A stretch of 29,574 nucleotides of DNA from JAZKSG01 sp036626215 (GTDB taxonomy: Archaea; Thermoplasmatota; E2; DHVEG-1), in contig JAZKSG010000016.1 of NCBI GenBank assembly GCA_036626215.1, positions 1 through 29,574 on the forward strand, written 5' to 3'. This document shows, one piece after another, positions 1-7,813 of the stretch. The translations under genes and the position numbers were made by a program. The notes beneath the pieces were generated by a model that was given only the letters and a program-made list of their open reading frames with translations, ran no database searches and was not told the DNA's origin. How positions within the stretch are numbered: position 1 is the stretch's first letter; the number at the start of each line of letters is the position of its first letter.

Positions 1-2
1 TC

Positions 3-1355
3 GCTGATCCGATGTTGGATGCCACTATGCCGGATGGCAGCCGTGTTCAGATGACTTTGAGTACAGAAGTCACCACAAAAGGCTCCACGTTTACCATACG
101 TAAATTCCGAGAAGACCCATTCACCCCACCAGATTTGATAGCTTTGAACACTATGTCCAACGAAATGTTAGCTTATTTCTGGCTGGCAGTTGAAAACCAG
201 GTTAATGCATTAATCGCTGGTGGAACAGCATCCGGTAAAACCACTGTTCTAAACGCTCTGAGTCTGTTTATTCCCCCAGAGGCAAAAATTGTTAGCATTG
301 AAGAAACCCGTGAGATTAATCTTCCTCATCCAAACTGGATTCCAGGTGTAGCACGTTCTGGTTTTGGTCAAAAAATAGAGGAAAAATCCATTGGTCAAAT
401 CGATATGTATGATTTGATGAAAGCTGCTCTGCGTCAACGTCCGGAATATATTTTGGTTGGTGAAATCCGTGGTAAAGAGGCATATGTCTTATTTCAGGCT
501 ATGGCTACTGGGCATGCTACCTATTCCACAGTTCATGCAGATTCAGCAAAAACGTTGGTTCATCGTTTGGAGGGTAAACCCATTAATATCCCCCGTATCA
601 TGATGCGGGCGTTAGACATAATATGTATACAGATAACTACTCGTCTAAAAGGAAAACGAGTTAGAAGAACCAAACAAGTCATAGAAATCATCGACATCGA
701 CCCTACAACTAAAGAAATTTTAACCAACGAAGTATTCCATTGGGATCCAGTAGAAGATAAACATAATTATACTGGTAAAAGCTATATTTTAGAAGGTATA
801 AGAGCACGGTGGGATATGAATAAAGATGAAATCGCAGAGGAAATCAGAAACAGAGCAGAGATTTTAGACTGGATGAAAGAAAACAACGTCCGTAAATACG
901 AAGAAGTAGGGAAAGTGGTATCTCGTTACGCTGAACATCCACAAGAATTTATGAAAATGATAAAAGATTCCTCTAGCAAAAAACCTGCTCTTGAAATCAA
1001 AAACTCTGTTAAAAAAGAAAAAAAACAAGAAGAACAACAAAAAAAATTAGAAGCCGAAAAAGAAATACAGAAAAACAAAGGTGAAATATCTGATCTATCC
1101 GAAGTTGCTTCAGATGAAAACAAAGGAGCTAAACCAGATATAGAGCTCAACCGAAATAAAAACGAAGTAGATCCATTTGAACAATTCAAAAGTATAGATG
1201 AGAAAACAGCTTGGGTTCTCTACGAAAACGGCTATAAAACAATAGAAGATTTAAGACAAATAACAGTAAAAGATTTGAAAAAAATCAAAGAGATAAAAAA
1301 CAAAAAAGCAAAAAAAATAGTTAAAGAACTAAAAGAAAAAGATATAATCAAATAA
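3..1355 (+). CDS. Type IV pilus/type II secretion-family ATPase (GspE/TadA/FlaI-like), 5' partial, with C-terminal helix-hairpin-helix-like domain
   Basis: Hexameric secretion ATPase expected to power assembly of the pilin-like proteins encoded downstream. The reading frame is open to the left edge, and the visible start resembles the interior of such ATPases (PDGSRV), so the N-terminal domain is missing. Counting from the Met at position 12: Walker A GGTASGKTT at 70-78, Asp-box EETREINL near 97-104, Walker B ILVGEIRG near 147-154, and the His-box region ATGHATYSTVHAD near 165-177. After the ATPase core comes a Lys/Glu-rich, probably coiled-coil linker (about 310-385). A final compact domain (about 387-447) has the pattern of tandem helix-hairpin-helix or SAM-like helices. 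That appendage is unusual for this family. The two membrane platform proteins follow directly, which supports the role. Family assignment is firm; the cargo is inferred from context. Confidence 0.93.
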   Translation, partial: ADPMLDATMPDGSRVQMTLSTEVTTKGSTFTIRKFREDPFTPPDLIALNTMSNEMLAYFWLAVENQVNALIAGGTASGKTTVLNALSLFIPPEAKIVSIEETREINLPHPNWIPGVARSGFGQKIEEKSIGQIDMYDLMKAALRQRPEYILVGEIRGKEAYVLFQAMATGHATYSTVHADSAKTLVHRLEGKPINIPRIMMRALDIICIQITTRLKGKRVRRTKQVIEIIDIDPTTKEILTNEVFHWDPVEDKHNYTGKSYILEGIRARWDMNKDEIAEEIRNRAEILDWMKENNVRKYEEVGKVVSRYAEHPQEFMKMIKDSSSKKPALEIKNSVKKEKKQEEQQKKLEAEKEIQKNKGEISDLSEVASDENKGAKPDIELNRNKNEVDPFEQFKSIDEKTAWVLYENGYKTIEDLRQITVKDLKKIKEIKNKKAKKIVKELKEKDIIK

Positions 1356-1418
1356 AAAAACGATTAAGCTATAAAAAAAAGAAAATATTTACCTAAAATA
1401 GGATGAGGAGAGAGTTAT

Positions 1419-2282
1419 ATGCCTTTAAATAATTATCAGAAAATGTGTTACCAATGGTTCGGTAGAATAGCTGAAAACATGGTGACATATAGTTTGAAAG
1501 AAAATCTAGAAAAAGCACATATGGAGATACGAGCTGCAGCATATCTATCATATATATGGGTTACCACTATTCTTGTATCTGTAGCTTCAACAGCGGCTTT
1601 CTTAGTTCTTTTTCTAATTTTTTCTCCTGCAGTTTGGATTATCCTTGTTCTTTCTCTGATACCAATTTTTGCAACTTTAGGCACCTATCTTTATCTTATG
1701 AACTACCCTAAAATGAAGGCTAAGATGCGTGGTAAACAAATCAATATTTATCTTCCTTATTCGTTGAATTTTATAGCGGCTATGTCTTCAGCGGGTGTTA
1801 CCCCTACAGAGATTTTTAAAAGTCTTAGTAAACAAAAAATATATGGTGAAATCCGGGAAGAAGCTTTATGGATTTATCGTGATGTAGGTCTACTTGGTAG
1901 AGACATTATTTCTGCTATCAAAGCTAACATTAAACGTACTCCTTCTGATAAATTCCGTGAGTTTTTACAAGGGGCGGTAGTTACTGTTCAGTCTGGTGGC
2001 GCTCTGAAACCGTATTTTATGAATAAAGCTGATCAGTATATGAAAGAAAATAGGGTTAATCAGAAGCAGATCATTGAAAGCCTAGGTATCATGGCGGAGG
2101 CATATGTCACCTCTGCTATAGCGGGTGTACTGTTGGTTATAATCATTATTCCATTGTTGGCTGTGGTAGCTGGCGGTGGAGGAAATTCTCTGTTCATCGT
2201 CTGGGTTTTTGTAGTAGCTATCATCCCTATTATGAATATTGGTTTTGCTTTTGTGTTGTCATCTATGTCGGAGGCGATATAA
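1419..2282 (+). CDS. Type II secretion F-domain (TadC/FlaJ-like) membrane platform protein, first copy
   Basis: Polytopic inner platform of an archaeal type IV pilus-like machine, expected to dock the ATPase and gather pilins. The 287-residue protein has two adjacent hydrophobic segments at about 40-95, a cytoplasmic T2SSF-type helical domain (about 105-225, with SAAGVTP-like SSAGVTPTEIFKSL and a second half containing VQSGGALKPY), and two C-terminal membrane segments at about 230-285. The start ATG has a good Shine-Dalgarno sequence (GAGGAGA at 1405-1411). It lies 63 bp after the ATPase and 3 bp before a second platform protein. Paired FlaJ/TadC proteins are common in archaeal pilus operons. 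Confidence 0.9.
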   Translation: MPLNNYQKMCYQWFGRIAENMVTYSLKENLEKAHMEIRAAAYLSYIWVTTILVSVASTAAFLVLFLIFSPAVWIILVLSLIPIFATLGTYLYLMNYPKMKAKMRGKQINIYLPYSLNFIAAMSSAGVTPTEIFKSLSKQKIYGEIREEALWIYRDVGLLGRDIISAIKANIKRTPSDKFREFLQGAVVTVQSGGALKPYFMNKADQYMKENRVNQKQIIESLGIMAEAYVTSAIAGVLLVIIIIPLLAVVAGGGGNSLFIVWVFVVAIIPIMNIGFAFVLSSMSEAI

Positions 2283-2285
2283 ACG

Positions 2286-3248
2286 ATGGATTTAGGTAGT
2301 GGAGATAAAAAAACTGGTTTTTCTGCTAAGGATCAAAACTGGTTTACCCGGCTGAAATATACAGGTCAACTTACCACTATGGCTGTCATCGTAACTATGG
2401 CTATACCTTCAGCTATATTTGGTGTATTAGCTCTTTTAAGTCTGGAGCCGGTTGGTCTGATAAAACCAGTTGAGTTCAGCCTAGCTGGAACAACTGTGCC
2501 TTTAGGTACCACTGTAGATTTCATTATATTTGCCATTTTAACATGTACCGGTGTTTATGGAATCTACCAGTTTTTCCGTCTTCGACGTGTACGTAAAATC
2601 GATGATCGTTTCCCGGATTTTGTTCGTGATCTCGCTGAGTCCCGTAGAGCAGGTATGACTTTTACCAAAGCAATAATGCACTCCGCTAAAGGAAGCTATG
2701 GGGTGTTGACCTCTGAAATTGAGAAAATCGCCCGTCAGATAAGCTGGGGTAGCAGTGTAGATGACGCGTTGAAAAACTTCGCTAAAAGAGTCAACACCAA
2801 ACTAGTTCAACGTACAGTTTCACTTATCATCGAAGCTAGCCGGAGTGGTGGAAACGTCGCTGATGTTTTGGAAGCTGCATCTAAAGACGCTCGGGAGCTT
2901 CGTTTGATTCATACTGAGAGAAGAGCTAACATGATGTCATATGTAGCGGTTATATATGTTGGGATGGGTGTGTTCCTTCTGATTTTGGTGATACTCTGTA
3001 AAAGTTTTCTTCCATCTATCGTCGGGGAAGCAGGTCAAAGCCTTCAGCAGGGAGCTATGGGGGCCTCTGGTAATATCGGAATGAGTGATCTAGAAAATGT
3101 TTTCTATGCAGCTGCATTGTTCCAAGGTTTCTTCATGGGTTTCGTAACTGGTGTTTTTGAAGATGGAAACATCGAAGCTGGGGTTAAACATACGTTTATA
3201 ATGGTTATGATTGGTTGGACCATTTTTAAATTCTTTATTGGAGTATAA
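2286..3248 (+). CDS. Type II secretion F-domain (TadC/FlaJ-like) membrane platform protein, second copy
   Basis: Second platform subunit of 320 residues. It has hydrophobic segments at about 30-55 and 75-95, then a cytoplasmic helical T2SSF domain (about 100-215) with the typical RRAGMTFTKAI and EASRSGGNVADVLEAA patterns. Three hydrophobic segments follow at about 215-320. The gene starts 3 bp after the stop of the first copy, and GGAG in the end of that gene serves as ribosome binding site, so the two are probably translationally coupled and act as a heterodimer. It is followed within 50 bp by the first pilin-like gene. Confidence 0.9.
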   Translation: MDLGSGDKKTGFSAKDQNWFTRLKYTGQLTTMAVIVTMAIPSAIFGVLALLSLEPVGLIKPVEFSLAGTTVPLGTTVDFIIFAILTCTGVYGIYQFFRLRRVRKIDDRFPDFVRDLAESRRAGMTFTKAIMHSAKGSYGVLTSEIEKIARQISWGSSVDDALKNFAKRVNTKLVQRTVSLIIEASRSGGNVADVLEAASKDARELRLIHTERRANMMSYVAVIYVGMGVFLLILVILCKSFLPSIVGEAGQSLQQGAMGASGNIGMSDLENVFYAAALFQGFFMGFVTGVFEDGNIEAGVKHTFIMVMIGWTIFKFFIGV

Positions 3249-3294
3249 AAAAAAGATTCATCTTAACAAAAATATTCAAAAAGAGGTTTTACAC

Positions 3295-6294
3295 ATGGTG
3301 AGGTTAAACTTAAATAATCAAGCGGTTACATCCGTACTATCGTTAGCTTTAGTCATGATGATTTTCTTTTCCTCAGTTGGAGTAATATTTCTTTGGGGTC
3401 TACCGGCTATCAATCAAGCTAAATTAAATGCTCAAAGAGAGGCATCTTTTAGCAACCTTGATCGGGTGGATAACACGGTTGATGAAGTAGTAAAAAGTGG
3501 AACTGGTGCATCTCAACAGGTTAGCATAGAAGGTGGAGACAATTTTGATACGATATCGATAGATGAAGATAGTGGTAGGTTAATCGCTGCCTATACACGT
3601 GAACCAGAGTTTTATATTAATGTTTCAGGGTTAGAGGATAAAGATGAATCTTTTAAAGTTGAGGCTAACGAAAGCAATAGTCAGATGCGGATAGATAATG
3701 TAAGTATGTACTGGACAAATGACTCTTTATCTTATAACCAAATATCTACCTGTTTTCTTGCGGGCACCCGGGTTTTGATGGCGGATGGAGGCTATAAAAA
3801 TATTGAAAACATCGTTGTTGGAGATCGGGTTAAATGTTATGATGAAGAAAATGATAGAGTTGTGGAGAGTAACGTTGTAGATCTACATTTTCATCAACCT
3901 GGGGAGATGGATGAGTATTATCTCAGAATTAATGACGAACTATGTGTAACTCCTAATCATCGGTTTTATACAGATAATGGTTGGAAAACCGCGGATGAAC
4001 TTGAGAAAAATGATTTGTTGTTTTCAGATGACGAAGGTTGGTATACTGTTTCCTCTGTTGAAAAAGTGTATAAAAAAGTTGAGACGTATGATTTATCTGT
4101 ACGAAAAAATCATAACTATTTCGTAGAATTGAACGGTAAACCTGTCCTTGTACATAACTCTGAATCAACAGATACAGATATTTATTATTTCAATAGTTAT
4201 GATTCTGGTGGTGAGGAATGGGATAATCCTGGTTATATGGTTGACGGTAGTCTGTCTAACTTTGCTAAGACAAAGAAAGTAGGTGATGTGGAGCTTCTCA
4301 CTGGTAATAGTTATAGTGGCGGTGGTTCTGGCACTATTTCTAAGGTTGAAGTCCGTGCATATGGGGAATATGCTGGTGATGATGGAGATATTTATTTGCG
4401 TCCAGTTTTTGGTGGTAGTGACGATGGAGATAACCATGAGTGGACTGCTATTCCTAGTTCAGGTAATGCTGCTTGGTCTCAGTGGTTTGATATAACGAGT
4501 GATACTAATGCCCCTAGCGATTGGAGTTGGATTGATGTTGATCATCTTGATATGGATGTAGAATGTAGCAATCTGGAAGGAGCTCTTTCTCCTGAAGTCA
4601 GAATTGCAGAGGTAGAAATCAGAGTTACCTACTCGACAGATGATCCTCCAGATACTTCTATAGATAGTCTTCCTGACCCTGCAGGACCTAGCGATGTGTA
4701 TCCTTTTACAGGGGGTAGCAGTGATGATAACGGGGTTAATGATGTAAAAGTGCAGATTGCTGACCCCGATGGAAATAAGTGGAATCCAGATACAGGTGGA
4801 TGGGAAAGATTAGAAACTAATTTCTTCTCAGCTACTCCATCTGATGGAAGCTGGGGTGACACCAGCGAAAACTGGGAATATGATATAACAAACGATGGCG
4901 GTAGTTATACAGACGGAGCAACCTATGATATTACCGCTAAAGCAATCGACACTGCGGGTCAAGAAGATGGTTCTCCTGCTACTGAATCATTCACATTTAC
5001 AGAGGGTAATACGGCTCCAGATTCTCCTTCTAATCCTAGTCCTGACGATGGTGCAAAAGATGTTTCAACTTCTCCTACTCTTTCGGTTGTCGTCTCTGAT
5101 TCTGATGGCGACAGTATGGACGTCACTTTTTATGACAACTCAGATGACAGCGAGATAGGGTCCGATGATGATGTATCTGATGGTGATACTGCCTCGGTTA
5201 CTTGGAGTGATTTATCTGGTAGCAAAACCTATAGGTGGTATGTCGTTGTTACTGATGGAAACGGGGGTGAAGCAGATAATAAGGATACTCCTTGGAAGTT
5301 TACGACAAGAACCATACCATTGGATAGACCTGAAAGACCAAGTTGCAATTATAATGTATTCTACAACGATACCAACTACAAGTTTACTACTTCATCACCT
5401 TCGACAGAGCAGGGTAAAAAACTACAGTATGGCTGGGATTGGAATGGTGATAAAAAAGTGGATATCTGGGATGACAACTCAAGTAGCTACTACACTACTC
5501 CACCTTATGATGCCTCTAACAGCAATAGTTGGTCTTCACCTGGAGTCAAAACTGTTAGAGTAAAAGTCAAAGAAGATGATGGCTCTAATGAAAGCGCTTG
5601 GTCTCCCCCTCTTGTTGTCAATATCATCGAGAGAGCAACTCCATTTTCCTCTTCTATAAAGAGTTTATCAAGCAAAAATGGTCAGATAGAGATCTCTGAC
5701 CCAGAATCTCCTCAAGAAATAGAAATAACTGTTTCAGATCCACCGTCTATTGTTGGAACTGTTTCTATTCATCTTTTCAACGACAGTTATCCAGAAAGTA
5801 GCCCTGGAAATGTTTCTTTTGCAACAATCTACATTTTTGACCTAGGATGTTTAAAACAAGAAATGTTCTCCAGCGTAGGTACCTATGTAAACGTTTTAGA
5901 AAACGATGCTTTGTTCTCCTCGCAGCCTTCGCAATATTTCTGGGAAAAACCACCATTTATAAAAAATCTCAACAACCACTCCACTCTGAGAATATTACAG
6001 ATTAGAAGCGGACAAAAACTAGTCGGTGGATCAGGCGGAGGCTTATACAAATTTTCAATCCATCTAAACGACTCATTGGTTTTGGATAACGCTCAAAGAC
6101 CTGCATATAACCTCCGTTTACAGTTTTTTGGTGAAAACAAAGAAATCTGGATGGAATATCTAACAAGAGATGGATACTTCGAAAAATGGTCAAACTCTGA
6201 CTTCCCCCTAACATTGGATTATAAAGAGCAAAAAAAACTGTCTCTGATAGTTAGATGTTACAAGCTGGATGTAACGTTGGAGAAGATAACATGA
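3295..6294 (+). CDS. Giant pilin-like surface protein with embedded mini-intein and Ig/FN3/PKD-like domains
   Basis: Exported pilin-like structural protein, about 999 residues before processing. The ATG at 3295 is preferred to the upstream in-frame start because it follows AGAGG (3282-3286) and puts the hydrophobic pilin helix (about 12-40, ending LWGLPAI) near the N-terminus. Order of parts: pilin helix and small beta domain to about 150, ending in NVSMYWTND; a Hint mini-intein at 153-288; a jelly-roll-like region at about 290-445; Ig-like repeat (about 450-570); FN3-like repeat (about 571-672); PKD-like repeat (about 675-780); and a C-terminal domain (about 820-999) shared with the next gene product (FDLG, QIRxG and GGSG motifs). 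Splicing would leave about 863 residues. The stop overlaps the next start (ATGA). A role as pilus tip or adhesin is inferred. Confidence 0.85.
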   Translation: MVRLNLNNQAVTSVLSLALVMMIFFSSVGVIFLWGLPAINQAKLNAQREASFSNLDRVDNTVDEVVKSGTGASQQVSIEGGDNFDTISIDEDSGRLIAAYTREPEFYINVSGLEDKDESFKVEANESNSQMRIDNVSMYWTNDSLSYNQISTCFLAGTRVLMADGGYKNIENIVVGDRVKCYDEENDRVVESNVVDLHFHQPGEMDEYYLRINDELCVTPNHRFYTDNGWKTADELEKNDLLFSDDEGWYTVSSVEKVYKKVETYDLSVRKNHNYFVELNGKPVLVHNSESTDTDIYYFNSYDSGGEEWDNPGYMVDGSLSNFAKTKKVGDVELLTGNSYSGGGSGTISKVEVRAYGEYAGDDGDIYLRPVFGGSDDGDNHEWTAIPSSGNAAWSQWFDITSDTNAPSDWSWIDVDHLDMDVECSNLEGALSPEVRIAEVEIRVTYSTDDPPDTSIDSLPDPAGPSDVYPFTGGSSDDNGVNDVKVQIADPDGNKWNPDTGGWERLETNFFSATPSDGSWGDTSENWEYDITNDGGSYTDGATYDITAKAIDTAGQEDGSPATESFTFTEGNTAPDSPSNPSPDDGAKDVSTSPTLSVVVSDSDGDSMDVTFYDNSDDSEIGSDDDVSDGDTASVTWSDLSGSKTYRWYVVVTDGNGGEADNKDTPWKFTTRTIPLDRPERPSCNYNVFYNDTNYKFTTSSPSTEQGKKLQYGWDWNGDKKVDIWDDNSSSYYTTPPYDASNSNSWSSPGVKTVRVKVKEDDGSNESAWSPPLVVNIIERATPFSSSIKSLSSKNGQIEISDPESPQEIEITVSDPPSIVGTVSIHLFNDSYPESSPGNVSFATIYIFDLGCLKQEMFSSVGTYVNVLENDALFSSQPSQYFWEKPPFIKNLNNHSTLRILQIRSGQKLVGGSGGGLYKFSIHLNDSLVLDNAQRPAYNLRLQFFGENKEIWMEYLTRDGYFEKWSNSDFPLTLDYKEQKKLSLIVRCYKLDVTLEKIT
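3751..4158 (+). other. Canonical class 1 mini-intein (Hint domain) in the giant pilin
   Basis: In-frame 136-residue Hint domain with no homing endonuclease. It starts at Cys153 (TGT at 3751). Block A is CFLAGTRVLM, block B is CVTPNHRFYT with the conserved Thr-x-x-His, block F is YDLSVRKNHNYFV, and block G is PVLVHN followed by Ser (TCT at 4159). All residues needed for the N-S acyl shift, branch formation and Asn cyclisation are present, so full splicing is predicted, joining ...NQIST to SEST.... Two further Cys lie inside the domain (VKCYD and ELCVTPNH), so redox control is possible. Splicing activity itself is not visible from sequence. Confidence 0.85.
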
Positions 6295-7793
6295 AAACTT
6301 TCAATATCTCTAAAAGAAATATTCCAAAAAACATTTTCTCTTTAAGCCCCGTAGTTTCAACTATACTTGTTTTAGGTATAGTTACATCAGTTATAGCAGC
6401 TACCCTGCTATGGGGTATACCTTTTATAGAAGAAAGAGAACGTGACACCCAACTTCAGAATTCAAAAAACGGTTTTATAAACTTGGAAGGAAGCATAGGT
6501 AGCCTCCTTCAACTTCCACGTGATTCCTCCTCGATACGGACTTCATATATAAAAAATTCACGTGAACAAGGATCTATCTCCGTAGATGAATCTGGAACCC
6601 GGATGGTTGTATGGTATAGTCTAAACAGCACCCGCCTAAACTTTACAGTAGATGGATTAGAGGACAACGACGACTCTTTTACGGTAGATGTTGACCGAGG
6701 AACCTTAAAAAACGTTAGCGTCTACTGGTTCAACGACACCTGCTTTAAGGAGGGAACCCAGGTTTTGATGGATGATGGAAGCTATAAAAAAATTGAAAAC
6801 ATCGATAAGGGGGATAAGGTTGAATGTTCTGATGGAGATGGAGAAGTGGAATACGTACATCAGTATACTGCCAGTCAAATACCATATGATAAGTATATTG
6901 ATATAGATGAGAAGTTGTCTGTTACTCCTAACCACCAGTTTTTAACAATTAATGGATGGGTAGCAGCAAAAAATCTTGAAGAAGGATCCCTGTTGAAAAA
7001 AAATTCTTCAGGATACTATGAAATAATAGATATCGGCGAAGAGTCTTTCTCGGGAAACGATTGGTATGATTTATCTGTAAGCGGCAGTAATTATTATGTC
7101 AGAATGGGAGATCTGGATGTATCGGTTAGAGTTTCAGATTTTTCCCTTGATGACGTACCCAGCTCTGATATAAAGCTGGATAATACCTCCTCCTGGGAGA
7201 AAAATATTTTATCAGGATCTTATACAGTCAGTTTAGGTAGAAATATCAAAGGATCTGTTCAGATTGATCTTTTTTCAGACAAACTCCGTGATCCAGACTA
7301 CGACGGCAAACTAAACCCAGTTGGAAAAATATTTGTTTTCGACCTTGGAGACATAACACATAGATTACCATATTCGGATGGAACATATAATATGGTTTAC
7401 GAAAACGGTGCAGTATTCTCCATAGATAACAGAAACAATAGCCATTTAATAAACGAACCTGAGTTTTTTGAAAACAAAGATGAAAACACTATAGGAGTTA
7501 GAGTTATACAGATAAGACACGGAAATAGAGGGACAGGAGGCTCAGGTATCGCCTCATATAAATTACGGACTTGGCAGAAAATATATAGTAACAATCTACT
7601 TGAATATGAAACTGAAAATGTTTATAACCTTTCAATAAAATTCCATGGGGAGCATGCTGAACAATGGCGTGAATTCTTTGAGAAAATATATGATTTTAAC
7701 AAAAAAAATGATTTTTTAAGATATAACGAAGAGAAGATAACCCTGGTGTTTTTTATGAGTATCATCAAGGCAGATGTATTTATGGAACATTAG
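6291..7793 (+). CDS. Pilin-like surface protein with a C-terminally degenerate Hint domain
   Basis: 500-residue exported pilin-like protein. The ATG at 6291 overlaps the upstream stop (ATGA) and has GGAG at 6279-6282. The N-terminus is a class III-type hydrophobic helix (about 18-47, SLSPVVSTILVLGIV then LLWGIPFI). A small beta domain follows, ending in NVSVYWFND, the same motif that precedes the intein of the upstream paralogue. A Hint domain begins at Cys151 and runs to about residue 282. The remaining portion (about 320-500) matches the C-terminal domain of the upstream giant pilin (FDLG, QIRHG, GGSG and FxGEHxExW motifs). With no His-Asn at the Hint C-terminus, this protein probably cannot splice. 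Cleavage before Cys151 would release a pilin of ordinary size (about 150 residues). Confidence 0.85.
   Translation: MKTFNISKRNIPKNIFSLSPVVSTILVLGIVTSVIAATLLWGIPFIEERERDTQLQNSKNGFINLEGSIGSLLQLPRDSSSIRTSYIKNSREQGSISVDESGTRMVVWYSLNSTRLNFTVDGLEDNDDSFTVDVDRGTLKNVSVYWFNDTCFKEGTQVLMDDGSYKKIENIDKGDKVECSDGDGEVEYVHQYTASQIPYDKYIDIDEKLSVTPNHQFLTINGWVAAKNLEEGSLLKKNSSGYYEIIDIGEESFSGNDWYDLSVSGSNYYVRMGDLDVSVRVSDFSLDDVPSSDIKLDNTSSWEKNILSGSYTVSLGRNIKGSVQIDLFSDKLRDPDYDGKLNPVGKIFVFDLGDITHRLPYSDGTYNMVYENGAVFSIDNRNNSHLINEPEFFENKDENTIGVRVIQIRHGNRGTGGSGIASYKLRTWQKIYSNNLLEYETENVYNLSIKFHGEHAEQWREFFEKIYDFNKKNDFLRYNEEKITLVFFMSIIKADVFMEH
6741..7136 (+). other. Hint domain lacking C-terminal His-Asn (N-terminal cleavage type or decaying intein)
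   Basis: Paralogue of the upstream mini-intein. It starts at Cys151 (TGC at 6741) with CFKEGTQVLMDDG, keeps block B SVTPNHQFLT and most of block F (WYDLSVSGSNYYV), but aligns SVRVSD where the active intein has VLVHNS. The block F His is absent as well. The residues for Asn cyclisation are therefore missing while those for the N-S acyl shift remain, as in Hedgehog-type or some bacterial intein-like domains. The right boundary is estimated by alignment with the upstream intein. Confidence 0.75.
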
Positions 7794-7813
7794 AAAAAGG
7801 ATGGAAAAAAAAG

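Noticed and set aside
3211..3294. Longer N-terminus for the giant pilin from an ATG at 3211
   Set aside because: It overlaps the previous gene, adds a leader unlike pilins, and the ATG at 3295 has a proper ribosome binding site.
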